Below are positions 39,992 through 49,141 of a stretch of 64,000 nucleotides of DNA, in pieces. The stretch covers positions 3,100,001 to 3,164,000 of the forward strand of contig NZ_OU912926.1 of the NCBI RefSeq assembly GCF_918378365.1. Reading direction: 5' to 3'. The stretch's first letter is position 1. Every line of letters starts with the position of its first letter. The notes under the pieces were generated by a model. It ran no database searches. It saw nothing but the letters and a program-made list of their open reading frames with translations, and was not told the origin of the DNA. The DNA is from Candidatus Nitrotoga arctica (lineage in GTDB: Bacteria; Pseudomonadota; Gammaproteobacteria; Burkholderiales; Gallionellaceae). Made by a program: the position numbers and the translations under genes.

Positions 39992-41293
39992 TCAACTCCC
40001 ATTTTTTTCATTGCTTACCCAGGTAAGGTTTTCGACAGGAAGTGTACGCTCGGTATAAGTAAAATAGGAAGGTGTACCTTTTCCCCCAGTATCTCTGAAA
40101 ACAAAGTTAATTGGCTTTTTCTCTTCCTGCGACGTTTTGAGCACTGAATAGAACGCATCTAGCGTTTCTATCTTCTTTCCATTGACGGAATTCAACATAT
40201 CCATTTTTTCAATTTCATTGAAATCCCCCAGTGAGCCTGCTTCGACGAAATAAACGGCAATCTTGCCCGGATTGAAATCATCTCGTCCCATATAGGGCGG
40301 AGTCTCGCAAAGAAGTACGCCAGAAAACATAATACAAGTTTTGTCGTTAACTTTTTTTACGGGTTCCAGTTTTCCATTAATTACAAGTTCTTGCCCCTCA
40401 CGCTTGATTCGTAAAGCAACATTACCCAATCTTCCGCGGAGGGCATGAATAAGTTGGGTTTCATTTTCGACGGACTCGACCACATCCGGCACACCAATGA
40501 TTTCGTCACCTGCCCGAATATCAAATTTGACAGGATCAATCAGGCTACGGGCAATTTTGAGCTGCATTTGCTCGTTGGGTGCCTTGAAAAAAGCCAATGG
40601 CAAATCAGGGGGCGAAGGATCTTTCCCTTCACGCAACAGTTCTAGCACGCGACAAGCATATTGCATTGGCACGGCAAAGTTGCTGTTTTGGGAATCGTTC
40701 ATACTGGAAGTATTTATCCCAACAATACGACCAGAAGATAGACTGATCAACGGTCCACCCGAATTTCCGGGGTTGATTGGAGCGTCAGTTTGTAGCATTT
40801 CCGATTCATATTTAGCGGTATGTCCAGATATGATGCCGCGCGTCCCAGTAAATTTCAAGCCGTTGGGATGACCGAAAGTGCCCACCGTACGGCCAACTCC
40901 GGGCAAGTTTGTACACTCTAATTCAGGTAAGGCTGCGGTAGCCTTTTGCATTTCTTCATTAATACTAATAATGGCCAGATCAAGGAAAGGATCAACATAA
41001 ACTTTTTTGGCTGGGACGAATTTCCTGCCAAAAAATGCAACTTCCAACCGTGCTGGTGAGCGTGACACCACGTGGGCATTGGTCATAATCCAGCCACGCT
41101 TTGTATCCACCACGAACCCGGCTCCGAACGCAGTACCTTTTTTATCGCTTCCAAATGGAATAGTTACGGCTTTCCTGATTTGTACTGTGTAGTGCTGTGC
41201 CTTTGAGAAGACATCTTCGTCGTTCTCAGCATGGGCAGAAATTACGCTGATCAAAAGAAGGCTGGCTATTATTCCAATTAAGTTAAGTTTCAT
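39992..41293 (-). CDS. HtrA/DegP-like S1C trypsin-type serine protease
   Basis: 433 aa with a Sec signal (MKLNLIGIIASLLLISVISA followed by HAEND), so it acts in the periplasm. The catalytic triad is visible: His in GWIMTNAHVVS, Asp in DPFLDLAIISI and Ser in DAPINPGNSGGPLIS. Two degenerate PDZ-type regions follow (GDEIIGVPDVVESVENE and MDMLNSVNGKKIETLDAF). Family role is folding quality control of envelope proteins. No regulator or partner gene lies beside it. It is not the usual DegP of about 470 aa, so substrate range is uncertain. Confidence 0.9.
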   Translation of the reverse strand: MKLNLIGIIASLLLISVISAHAENDEDVFSKAQHYTVQIRKAVTIPFGSDKKGTAFGAGFVVDTKRGWIMTNAHVVSRSPARLEVAFFGRKFVPAKKVYVDPFLDLAIISINEEMQKATAALPELECTNLPGVGRTVGTFGHPNGLKFTGTRGIISGHTAKYESEMLQTDAPINPGNSGGPLISLSSGRIVGINTSSMNDSQNSNFAVPMQYACRVLELLREGKDPSPPDLPLAFFKAPNEQMQLKIARSLIDPVKFDIRAGDEIIGVPDVVESVENETQLIHALRGRLGNVALRIKREGQELVINGKLEPVKKVNDKTCIMFSGVLLCETPPYMGRDDFNPGKIAVYFVEAGSLGDFNEIEKMDMLNSVNGKKIETLDAFYSVLKTSQEEKKPINFVFRDTGGKGTPSYFTYTERTLPVENLTWVSNEKNGS

Positions 41294-41508
41294 TTTTGTC
41301 TCGCTAATAATGAATATGATCCCATTTATACTGGGAATATAAAGTTATTTAGTTTTGCGGACTATATCTACAATCACTTATATGAATAATCCAGCGGCAT
41401 CTGGATGGTAAGAAAAAAATCTTACTTGCATTTGATCCCATCCATATTGTTTTTCGTCAACCTATAACAATACTTTAGAGTATTTCAAATGTGAAAATAA
41501 CGGTACCG

Positions 41509-42132
41509 TTAATGAGATAGTGGAACAGACGAGCCGCTCGGTGGGGGCGGTAATATGAAAGCGTCGGAGGACGGCGGGGGTGACGGGACGCCACTAGGAG
41601 GCGGAGGCACAGAAGCACCGGCAGAAGGCGATAGCGAATTGCTCGGAGTGGGTGAAGATACATAATTGCTCTGCCTGACAGGCTGCCGCGAATAATCCAA
41701 GCGCCCCGATACGGGAACACGATGGCCTTTCGCATACATACACTGCTGATATCCGAAATCGTAACGCTGCTGAAGGTTGAACCCTGAACTTTCACCCGTG
41801 CCCATTCCTGCCATAGAACCAATGAGCAATCCAGAACCAGCACCCACACCTACGCTGTTATGGCCGCCAAACAATACGCCCGCAGTAGCACCGATTACAG
41901 TTCCGATCACCGCGCTTCTTACGCCACTATCAGTCGCTGCTGCATTTGCCGTGCCGCCCCCTATCTGAGAACTGGCATATTGCCTGCAATCGACATCATC
42001 CAAGCGGAATTGATCAAAGTTTCTCCCCGTCCCCGGCAGCACAAGTACACCGGGGCCGGTCGGTACCGACGCGCAACCACCCAGTACCAGAACTGCCGCC
42101 AGTACAAACGAGAGCCGCAATGTAAGCGTCAT
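41509..42132 (-). CDS. Glycine-zipper lipoprotein with Pro/Ser-rich tail
   Basis: 207 aa. The signal peptide ends in a lipobox (VLAAVLVLGGCASVP), so the Cys is acylated. A glycine zipper follows (IGTVIGATAGVLFGGHNSVG, then GLLIGSMAGMGTG), a pattern found in small envelope proteins. A conserved YDFGYQQCMYAKGHRVP block follows, then a long Pro/Ser-rich low-complexity C-terminus. Function unknown. It overlaps by four bases with the upstream Gly-rich protein gene, so they form a coupled pair. Confidence 0.8.
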   Translation of the reverse strand: MTLTLRLSFVLAAVLVLGGCASVPTGPGVLVLPGTGRNFDQFRLDDVDCRQYASSQIGGGTANAAATDSGVRSAVIGTVIGATAGVLFGGHNSVGVGAGSGLLIGSMAGMGTGESSGFNLQQRYDFGYQQCMYAKGHRVPVSGRLDYSRQPVRQSNYVSSPTPSNSLSPSAGASVPPPPSGVPSPPPSSDAFILPPPPSGSSVPLSH

Positions 42133-42761
42133 GAGGCAGGTGCATTATCTGAAGCAGGTTGACCGTCTGAATCAGGCGCGGGCTGAGGTGCGACCCGCAA
42201 CCATCCTCCTGGACATTGGTTAACATATGGATAGTAGGCTTTAGCATCAACGCAGTAATACCACCATGACTGCTGAGCATCTTGCGACGAATCATTCGGT
42301 ATTTCTTGTGTCGCGACCTGTGGTTCGTCGCTTCGCTCGATGTAAGTCACTGGCGCGGGTTGCATCAGCGGGTAATAAGCGGGCGCAGGAGGATAATAAT
42401 AGGATGCCCCATAGTACGGGGCTCCGTAGTATGAGTACGGATAAGATCCGTAGCGGAAACCAATCGGTGCACCCAAGTAGATACCAACGCTCCTACCTCG
42501 ATTCCAGCCACTGCCTGCGTACCTGCCGCCGCTAAAGCCTGGACGACCTACGCCTGCACGACCCCCACCACTAAACCCAGGCCCCCCTACGCGACCTCCG
42601 CCTGCGTGTCCGCCACCACTAAATCCGGAGCCACCACGTCCTCCCGTTGCCTGTCCACCACCGCTCCATGAGCCTGCCGCAAACGCCATTTCGCTCATCA
42701 ATGTTCCAACCGACAACATTGTGATTACAGTTAATGACAGGCTGATTTTGGATGTCTTCAT
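42129..42761 (-). CDS. Secreted Gly/Tyr-rich protein with C-terminal WYYC domain
   Basis: 210 aa from ATG 42761. A signal peptide (SLTVITMLSVGTLMSEMAFA) is followed by repeated GFSGGGR/GGHAGGGR units (residues about 30-85), a Tyr/Pro-rich spacer (SYPYSYYGAPYYGASYYYPP), and a C-terminal block WWYYCVDAKAYYPYVNQCPG seen at the end of many small proteobacterial envelope proteins. The repeats could give an extended, sticky region. Function unknown. It is the first gene of a coupled pair with the downstream lipoprotein. Confidence 0.78.
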   Translation of the reverse strand: MKTSKISLSLTVITMLSVGTLMSEMAFAAGSWSGGGQATGGRGGSGFSGGGHAGGGRVGGPGFSGGGRAGVGRPGFSGGRYAGSGWNRGRSVGIYLGAPIGFRYGSYPYSYYGAPYYGASYYYPPAPAYYPLMQPAPVTYIERSDEPQVATQEIPNDSSQDAQQSWWYYCVDAKAYYPYVNQCPGGWLRVAPQPAPDSDGQPASDNAPAS

Positions 42762-42881
42762 TATGTCTATATCCCTATAATTCAGCATACGTAATAATCC
42801 GATTTGCAGAATTGCAACCTCATACGCTTAAGAAGCGATCCCACTCTGGTGTTCCATAAAACACATGACCCACATTAGAGA

Positions 42882-42976
42882 CAATGATCATTGAATCCAG
42901 TTCCAAACTATCCCGTGATAACTCTAAAAATTTTGAATATATATTTAATAAAAACGCATATCTTCAATGATCGTTG
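42882..42976. promoter_or_regulatory. Two CAATGATCATTG-type palindromes
   Basis: CAATGATCATTG at 42882-42893 is a perfect palindrome, and CAATGATCGTTG at 42965-42976 matches it at 10-11 of 12 positions. Two similar sites 83 bases apart upstream of the Gly-rich gene look like possible operator sites; no regulator is assigned. Confidence 0.35.
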
Positions 42977-42997
42977 ACAAATACACAGATTTAATGT

Positions 42998-43012
42998 TGA
43001 AAACCATTCTCA
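42998..43012. promoter_or_regulatory. Fur-box-like site upstream of the Gly-rich protein
   Basis: TGAAAACCATTCTCA matches the 7-1-7 Fur consensus TGATAATNATTATCA at 11 of 14 positions. It is an eye-made match only. Confidence 0.3.
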
Positions 43013-43060
43013 AAATAAGTCTAAATTTCTCCAAGCATGAAACGAGCCTGAAAGTGACTG

Positions 43061-44143
43061 TTATGTACCAAACTGTCTCATGACACCTATTCTAAAAAGG
43101 TCTCGATCGTTTTCTTCCGTAAAGGTGGCGACTCGACTAAAACTGACAAGGCCTTTCCATTTATTGGTAATAAAGCGTTCGACCTGAAGTGTAATCAAGC
43201 CGTGCAATTGAAAATTGTCCGATCCTCGTTGATTAGTCGCTACATAGGGTCCAATACCCGCGCTGGCAGCCCAATTTTCATTCAGGGGTTGTACGAACCA
43301 TCCTTGGACAGCTACGCCATTACGATCCACTCGAACATCGTCGTCACCTTCCATAATTCCCGCAATCGAAACCCCCCAATGGCTACCGTAATATTTTTTT
43401 GCTTCGACGCAAAATCCCGGGACGCCCTCTGATCCTCTATGATTGGTTTGGGCAATACCTCCAGTCACTCCAAGCCAAATCGGATTCCCAGAGGACCCTA
43501 ATTGAATGCTTGAAGGAGCCTGATCAAAGTATTTTCCGACACCCACAAGCAAGGCAATTGAGGAATGTGCGCCTGGCATGGTGACATGGTTTAGTGCATA
43601 TCGCATATGCAACCCTGGAGAAAATCGTTCAATATCTACCAAGGCCGCAACTGAAAGCAAAGCCCCCAATTTTACATCATTGATTTCGACCCCCTTGATT
43701 GTTGTGGTATTCATACTAAAGTAGGGGCCGAGTCCAAGTTCTAAATTTAGTTTACGGTTCAATTGATTCCTGTAAACCATCTGAGCTCCAAACCCATCTC
43801 TATGATTATTATAAGGATGTCCTTCGTTGAAATGAATAAAGTCAAAACGAAATTTTTCATTCTTTAAGAAAAACTTATCAGAAATGAAAGCGGGGATATT
43901 AATTTCTTTGCCAAATCTTAATTCAAAGGGTTTCCATTGCATGGATTTATCGCCAGTTAGGTCTCCACCATACGCGACCCCATTCCCTAAAGTTGCCGAC
44001 GCATAAGCATTGTTGTTATTTTCAATAACCTTCGAGTAAGAGGCATCTTGCGGGACATGCGTCTTTTCATTTTTACTTTCATAGCCTTGACTAAAAGCCA
44101 TGAAAGGAAACATTAGCAGACCAAATAGAGAAATATATCGCAT
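43061..44143 (-). CDS. Outer-membrane beta-barrel protein candidate
   Basis: 360 aa with a signal peptide (MRYISLFGLLMFPFMAFSQG). The body has alternating aromatic and polar residues typical of beta strands (FRFDFIHFNEGHPYNNHRDG, LNLELGLGPYFSMN, LHGLITLQVERFITNKW) and ends in an aromatic-containing motif (IGVMRQFGT). An adjacent His and Ser appear in VTMPGAHSSIALLVGVGK, which recalls lipid A deacylase-type barrels, but the catalytic set cannot be confirmed. No function is assigned. The gene is isolated and faces away from the cytochrome gene. Confidence 0.65.
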   Translation of the reverse strand: MRYISLFGLLMFPFMAFSQGYESKNEKTHVPQDASYSKVIENNNNAYASATLGNGVAYGGDLTGDKSMQWKPFELRFGKEINIPAFISDKFFLKNEKFRFDFIHFNEGHPYNNHRDGFGAQMVYRNQLNRKLNLELGLGPYFSMNTTTIKGVEINDVKLGALLSVAALVDIERFSPGLHMRYALNHVTMPGAHSSIALLVGVGKYFDQAPSSIQLGSSGNPIWLGVTGGIAQTNHRGSEGVPGFCVEAKKYYGSHWGVSIAGIMEGDDDVRVDRNGVAVQGWFVQPLNENWAASAGIGPYVATNQRGSDNFQLHGLITLQVERFITNKWKGLVSFSRVATFTEENDRDLFRIGVMRQFGT

Positions 44144-44226
44144 TTTTATTAAGCGGCCATATTCTGTTTAAGGGGAATACTATTTTGTACGTAAATTATT
44201 TACATAACCAACAATAACTTATTTTT

Positions 44227-44241
44227 TGATAACAATCATTA
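44227..44241. promoter_or_regulatory. Fur-box-like site
   Basis: TGATAACAATCATTA matches the 7-1-7 Fur consensus at 11 of 14 positions, 84 bases upstream of the barrel-protein start. A tentative match by eye. Confidence 0.3.
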
Positions 44242-44290
44242 GGGTATCCACGTTAAATGGACATGCCTTTTGCGCCTCACCACTTTTACC

Positions 44291-44329
44291 AAACTTTAAC
44301 TATATTTAAGAAATTAATAGTTAAAGTTT
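44291..44329. repeat. Perfect 13-bp inverted repeat
   Basis: AAACTTTAACTAT (44291-44303) and ATAGTTAAAGTTT (44317-44329) are perfect inverted copies separated by 13 bases. The structure fits an operator for a dimeric regulator or a stem in the leader of the cytochrome transcript. Confidence 0.65.
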
Positions 44330-44628
44330 CATTATTTCAGTTATTTCAATGCCTTTATGTACGCTAGCGTACTGACTTTATCTAATTATACGACTAAGGT
44401 TCAAGCGGCTAGAGGGGCGGTGACATTGGTTTTGATTCACTACATATTGCAACCTGGAAAGTTGTTTCCGCCCGTGTTGAAATATGCATTAAGCCTTAAT
44501 CATAAGTTTACAAACTGTGAGGAGTCAAAATGCATTCTCAATCAGTAAACGCCTACGTTTTAATTTTAGATGCCATTTCACCGAATCCATCATTCATTAA
44601 AATCTACGACTGAATCAGGAGATACATC

Positions 44629-46035
44629 ATGAGATATATAATGTTACGTTACTTTAGGCAGTTTTTGGGAATCCTCGTTACATCACACTCGATCTTCAAT
44701 GTTGGCTACGCTGACGAACCGGCAAAAACGACCTCGAGCTATGCTCCCGTTGTCATTAAAGAGAGCTTCCCTGACGTACTGGCTCGGATGAAAGCCGAGA
44801 AGCCTGAAGTGATGAACCGGCAGATGGATTTGCTAAATAGGCGCTACGACCTGAACGACCGCTCCCCTAACCGCATCACAATGTCCCGTGGTAAGTTAGT
44901 TCAAGAAGGAGTACGGATCAAACTGCCGAAGGGGATGCGCTGGGAGAGCCTCGCGGCAATGAGCCCCGAAGAAATTCGTGAGAAAGATCTATTTCCGGCG
45001 GGTTTCTTTCCGCTTCCTCATCCAAATCACCCAGAAGGTGGCATGGTCTTTCCCAAGCTTCTAATCGACGAAATCAAGAAGCAAGAGGGGCGCGATCTCA
45101 CGCGCTTCGATTTAGATTTTGATCTACCGGATCGTTTTTTACCCGAGTTCCCTGCGCCCATATACTTGACTACACGGCCTGACCTCGGTGACGTCTCGCA
45201 GGGCAAGCTAGTCACTATGGACAATTATTACGAATTATTCAACGGAATATTAAATCCCAAACAAATTGAAGGACTAAGGTTGTTGCTGACCGCCTTCCCA
45301 CAGCAACAGTTCAACCAGACGGAAGATCGACGCTCCGTTCGTCCGAGCCGGGGGGTTGCCTGCTTCGATTGTCATGCCAATGGGCACACCATTGCTCCGA
45401 CCCACTTGGCGGGGGATGTCCGTCCTCAGGAATTCCGCCATCGTCTTGATACGCCATCCTTGCGCGGTGTGAACATCCAGCGGTTATTCGGCTCGCAGCG
45501 GGCACTCAAATCCGTAGAAGACTTCACCGAGTTCGAACAGCGCGGGGCTTATTTCGACGGTGATCCGGTAATCGCTACGAAAAAGGGCGTTAACGTTCTC
45601 GAACGTGGCAGTCAGGTTCATTTTATGGCGGAATTTCAGGAGCTTCTGGATTTTCCGCCTGCTCCGAAACTAGGGATTAACGGCAAACTAAATCAAAATA
45701 AAGCCACCGAGTCAGAAATGCGTGGGCAGGCACTATTTTTCGGCAAAGCTAATTGTGCCAGTTGCCATTCAGGCCCCTACTATACTGACAATCTCATGCA
45801 TAACTTGAAAGTAGAACGTTTCTTCAAGCCACGCATGATAAATGGTCGCATGGCCAGTGCCGATGGTCCGATTAAAACCTTTCCGTTACGCGGCATTAAG
45901 GACTCCCCACCCTATTTACATGATGGACGACTACTCACATTGGAAGATACTGTCGAGTTTTTCAATCTAGTGCTGGAGACCAATTTATCGGTTTCAGAAA
46001 AAACAGATTTGGTCGCATTTTTGCGGGCGCTTTAA
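44629..46035 (+). CDS. Dihaem cytochrome c peroxidase-like protein
   Basis: 468 aa with AGGAG upstream of ATG 44629. The N-terminal segment (residues 5-29, FRQFLGILVTSHSIFNVGYA) fits a signal peptide for the periplasm. Two haem c sites are present: CFDCH near residue 246 and CASCH near residue 376. The second is followed by the CcpA/MauG-type block TFPLRGIKDSPPYLHDGRLL that gives distal haem ligands. The N-terminal 200 residues have no counterpart in standard 320-330-aa CcpA, so it is a large variant whose role may be redox chemistry other than peroxide reduction. Transcribed alone. Confidence 0.9.
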   Translation: MRYIMLRYFRQFLGILVTSHSIFNVGYADEPAKTTSSYAPVVIKESFPDVLARMKAEKPEVMNRQMDLLNRRYDLNDRSPNRITMSRGKLVQEGVRIKLPKGMRWESLAAMSPEEIREKDLFPAGFFPLPHPNHPEGGMVFPKLLIDEIKKQEGRDLTRFDLDFDLPDRFLPEFPAPIYLTTRPDLGDVSQGKLVTMDNYYELFNGILNPKQIEGLRLLLTAFPQQQFNQTEDRRSVRPSRGVACFDCHANGHTIAPTHLAGDVRPQEFRHRLDTPSLRGVNIQRLFGSQRALKSVEDFTEFEQRGAYFDGDPVIATKKGVNVLERGSQVHFMAEFQELLDFPPAPKLGINGKLNQNKATESEMRGQALFFGKANCASCHSGPYYTDNLMHNLKVERFFKPRMINGRMASADGPIKTFPLRGIKDSPPYLHDGRLLTLEDTVEFFNLVLETNLSVSEKTDLVAFLRAL

Positions 46036-46187
46036 AAAAACTGATCAAGAAACAGACTATCGCCCGCTTTATTTGATTGATTTGCCATCGATATTTGTAT
46101 TGGTAGTTCAAAAGGTGCGGGGTCATGGTTGGCTTGGTGTCAGGCACGGTCAACCTTACCCAAGCACCTTCCTTTTGGATAATATTT

Positions 46188-47141
46188 ATGAAATATAAAG
46201 ACTATTACAGCATTCTTGGCCTCGAACGAACGGCTACTACAGAGGAAATTAAGAAGACTTATCGCAAACTCGCGCGCAAGTATCATCCAGACGTTTCCAA
46301 AGAAGCTAATGCTGAGGAAAAATTCAAGGAAGTTTCCGAAGCTTATGAGACTCTCAAAGACTCGGAAAAGCGTGCCGCTTATGATCAGCTGGGTAGTCAT
46401 CAATCGGGGCAGGACTTTCGACCACCCCCGGATTGGGGGAAACAATATGGTGGCGCGCCCTTCTCATTTGACGATATCGATTTATCTGATCTCTTTGCAG
46501 GGCTTACAGGGGGTAGACCCAATTCAAATCAGCGAGGCAGCAATATTCCGGTGCCAGGACAGGATTATGAGGTTACGGCCCACATTACTTTAGAGGATGC
46601 CTATCAGGGCACGATAGTGAATCTGAATATAAACGTTCCCGAATACGATGAACATGGCCACCTGAATCGCGTGTCGCGAGCATTCAAAACACGAATTCCC
46701 AAAGGGGTTGTGGATGGGCAAAGGCTTCGTCTGCCGGACAAGGGCGGTAAGGGTTTCAACGGTGGACGCAATGGAGATTTGTATCTCAATATCGCTCTAC
46801 ACCCGCATTCGCTATTTCGCGTCAGTGCTCATGATCTTTACCTGGATTTGCCAGTGACACCGTGGGAAGCGGTACTTGGCGCCGCCGTGGAAGTTCCGAC
46901 ACTGGCCGGACCCGTTCGCCTCAAAGTGCCGCCGGGTACCCATGCCGGTCAAAAACTGCGGCTCCCCAAGCGCGGATTGCCCAAGCCGCACGATGGCGAA
47001 GGCGATCTTTTCGCGATCGTACAAATCGTAGTGCCTACCGTGCTAAGCGAGCGAGAACGGTCTATTTTCAAAGACTTGGCGGATATCTCAACGTTCAATC
47101 CACGCGGACATTTTGAACAGGAGACAAGCCATGAAAATTGA
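46188..47141 (+). CDS. cbpA: DnaJ-family co-chaperone CbpA
   Basis: 317 aa from ATG 46188 ([20 protein letters not shown]); the frame is open upstream, but homology starts here. The J domain (residues 3-70) carries the HPD motif in [13 protein letters not shown] Gly/Phe linker and two C-terminal substrate-binding domains ([38 protein letters not shown]) follow, with no Zn-finger, as in CbpA. It would work with DnaK. It overlaps cbpM by 11 bases. Confidence 0.94.
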   Translation: MKYKDYYSILGLERTATTEEIKKTYRKLARKYHPDVSKEANAEEKFKEVSEAYETLKDSEKRAAYDQLGSHQSGQDFRPPPDWGKQYGGAPFSFDDIDLSDLFAGLTGGRPNSNQRGSNIPVPGQDYEVTAHITLEDAYQGTIVNLNINVPEYDEHGHLNRVSRAFKTRIPKGVVDGQRLRLPDKGGKGFNGGRNGDLYLNIALHPHSLFRVSAHDLYLDLPVTPWEAVLGAAVEVPTLAGPVRLKVPPGTHAGQKLRLPKRGLPKPHDGEGDLFAIVQIVVPTVLSERERSIFKDLADISTFNPRGHFEQETSHEN

Positions 47142-47466
47142 ACTCACCGAAGTACTCTGGATAGATCAATATCAAAAGTTGTCGCTGGCAGATCTCTCCA
47201 AGATGTCGGGTTTGTCGGAAGTGGAGCTTAGCGAACTGGTGGACTGCGGTGCCATTGTGCCGGTCAATACGGATTCGGCAGAATGGATTTTTGATGCAGG
47301 CTGTCTTGTTGTGGCCAAAACAGCATGTCGCTTACGCAACGATTTCGAGCTTGATACACAGGGACTATCTGTAGCTCTGACTCTCATCACTCGAATTCAT
47401 AATCTCGAAACCCAATTACACGACCTCCGCACGCAACTGCCAGGACGAATTTTTAGCACGTCCTGA
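47131..47466 (+). CDS. cbpM: Chaperone modulator CbpM
   Basis: 111 aa from ATG 47131 with AGGAG upstream. A MerR-like N-terminal helix-turn-helix is seen in [20 protein letters not shown], and a helical second half contains [18 protein letters not shown]. CbpM binds the J domain of CbpA and inhibits it. The 11-base overlap with cbpA supports joint expression and stoichiometric control. Confidence 0.88.
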   Translation: MKIELTEVLWIDQYQKLSLADLSKMSGLSEVELSELVDCGAIVPVNTDSAEWIFDAGCLVVAKTACRLRNDFELDTQGLSVALTLITRIHNLETQLHDLRTQLPGRIFSTS

Positions 47467-47737
47467 ATCTGTTTTATTTTTCAGTAAATTTCAGTGACTG
47501 CTTCTGCTTACCTATTCGCATAAGCAGGAAGGTATGGCCGCACTAAGGAGGCGTTATGACTCCACCATTAAATGGATCCCTCTCCATCAGGACAAGGATG
47601 CATGGATAAAACAAGGCGAAGACGTACTGAACTTCTGAAATTATTTCAGTCAGCTCCCTGTTTTCCGCGGAGGTGAAACAGACATGACAGACGGATAATC
47701 AGACGTTTCGTCGCTCGTGCGCGTGACCGAACGCAAA
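47467..47737. other. Intergenic region after cbpM
   Basis: Roughly 270 bases with no gene. A GGAGG at 47669-47673 precedes a four-codon frame (MTDG) at 47684 that is too short to support. The far end merges into the PEP-CTERM promoter. Confidence 0.5.
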
Positions 47738-47767
47738 TTGACAAACCGCTATATCAATTTGTATACT
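47738..47767 (+). promoter_or_regulatory. Sigma70-type promoter of the PEP-CTERM gene
   Basis: A perfect -35 TTGACA (47738-47743) and a strong -10 TATACT (47762-47767) are separated by 18 bases. The start codon lies about 50 bases downstream with a very good AGGGGG ribosome site. Confidence 0.75.
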
Positions 47768-47817
47768 ACGCCCCTATCGCTCTATCGTCCGGTACAGCGA
47801 AATATTTAGGGGGAAAC

Positions 47818-48726
47818 ATGAAAAAAAGAATGGCGCTAAGCATCGTCTGCTTGACATTACTTTATATGACGAGTTTGTCCGTCGCCGTAGCAGTACCGTT
47901 GGTAAACAACCGCCAAATCGATATTGCGGTATCGAACGACAACGGCGCGCAAAATGGCGCGGGGCCGAATGACACTTATTACATCGACGCGCCCGGCGGC
48001 GGGCTCAACCAGTTGCACATTTCAACCGACGGCACGATCGCCGGTCTTTTCGGTCAGGTCACTACAAAAAATATCGACACTTCTTCCACATCGGGAAGTT
48101 TTTACGTCACAACGACAGGCGGCCGCGGATTCAATGACTCTCTTATCCTGATGTTTTCCATGACCGGCCCGATCAACGACGACTTCAGCCTTAAGATTAA
48201 ATCCAGCGGCTATCAATGGACAGCAACAGGATCGGCACCCGTCAACCCGGCATATGTATCGGGCGCTATCAACGAAGTGTTCACGGCGGGAGATTTTATG
48301 TATGGTCCGCAGACCGCAAAGCCTGGACCGGGCACCTTGGGCGTGTGGTCATTGCCGTTCTACTCCGGCCAGAACATTAACGATCCCGCGACTGCGCAAA
48401 ATCTAATGTTCATCGATCTTTATCTCGGTAACACCAGCGACCGTTCGAGCATCGATAGCGGCAACGCCAAAGTCGAGTTCGAGCTAGACGGCATTTATGG
48501 CAGCACGGCCGCCTTTAATGTTTACAGCTGGGCGGCGGTCGCGGCTATCGGGAACGGAACGATCAACTGGACGAACAGGTTATCCACCAATCCCTTGGAG
48601 GCAGGGCAAAGCGGCTACTCGATCAATACCTCGGCAGTTGAGGCGGTACCGGAGCCAAATCAATTCGCGCTAATGGGAGCCGGATTTTTCGCGTTTGCGC
48701 TGACACGCCGAAAACGCTCTGCATAA
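47818..48726 (+). CDS. PEP-CTERM sorted secreted protein
   Basis: 302 aa. A signal peptide (MKKRMALSIVCLTLLYMTSL) is followed by a Ser/Thr/Asn/Gly-rich secreted body with no recognised enzyme domain. The C-terminus has the PEP-CTERM signal: VPEPNQFALMGAGFFAFAL followed by a basic tail TRRKRSA. Such proteins are processed by exosortase, which is not in this window. The gene is monocistronic, with its own strong promoter and terminator, so it is likely a highly expressed extracellular or biofilm-matrix protein. Confidence 0.92.
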   Translation: MKKRMALSIVCLTLLYMTSLSVAVAVPLVNNRQIDIAVSNDNGAQNGAGPNDTYYIDAPGGGLNQLHISTDGTIAGLFGQVTTKNIDTSSTSGSFYVTTTGGRGFNDSLILMFSMTGPINDDFSLKIKSSGYQWTATGSAPVNPAYVSGAINEVFTAGDFMYGPQTAKPGPGTLGVWSLPFYSGQNINDPATAQNLMFIDLYLGNTSDRSSIDSGNAKVEFELDGIYGSTAAFNVYSWAAVAAIGNGTINWTNRLSTNPLEAGQSGYSINTSAVEAVPEPNQFALMGAGFFAFALTRRKRSA

Positions 48727-49141
48727 ATAGGTTACAACACAGCAAGAAAAAGGCCGCACTTGTGCGGCCTTTTTCTATGTTCTTTCGACTTAGTCGATCG
48801 CTTGAATTAATCGCCAAGAACCCCGCGGATAGGTCAGCACCGCCGCTGCCGCCATAAGCGGCTGATAAAGAGCAACTCCATTTTGAAATAAATGGAGCTG
48901 TATCTGGAGGGGTAACTGTCGGGGAAATTAATACCAACGATGCGTCTTTGCACCTGACGGTGTTCACTTATAGCTACCTGCGCCTATTGGGGAGTTGGGA
49001 TATTGAACGTGATACGCTAAACAAGACAAAACACGCGGTCTCTAGCGTATCTGTACAAATAATTCAACGGAACACGGATTCAGAGGCATGTCAGTGGGCC
49101 TTGAATCCGCTAACCATAAACTGGAAACAATGCAAAAAGAA
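48727..49141. other. Intergenic region between the PEP-CTERM gene and dsbC
   Basis: About 415 bases holding the PEP-CTERM terminator and a CTCCATTT/AAATGGAG inverted pair near 48876-48897. No supported gene. Confidence 0.5.
48747..48778 (+). terminator. Strong intrinsic terminator of the PEP-CTERM gene
   Basis: AAAAAGGCCGCA (48747-48758) and TGCGGCCTTTTT (48763-48774) form a 12-bp perfect stem with a four-base loop, ending in the T-run needed for Rho-independent release. Confidence 0.9.

Larger units (their letters stand above)
44144..44628. other. Divergent intergenic region with palindromes
   Basis: About 485 bases, AT-rich, between the barrel protein (leftward) and the cytochrome (rightward). 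It contains a Fur-like site and a perfect 13-bp inverted repeat (both listed). No gene is supported. Confidence 0.6.

Noticed and set aside
44357..44548. 63-codon frame upstream of the cytochrome
   Set aside because: No ribosome site, atypical composition, and no similarity to any family.
47669..47698. GGAGG followed by a four-codon frame (MTDG)
   Set aside because: Too short to support as a gene; probably chance.
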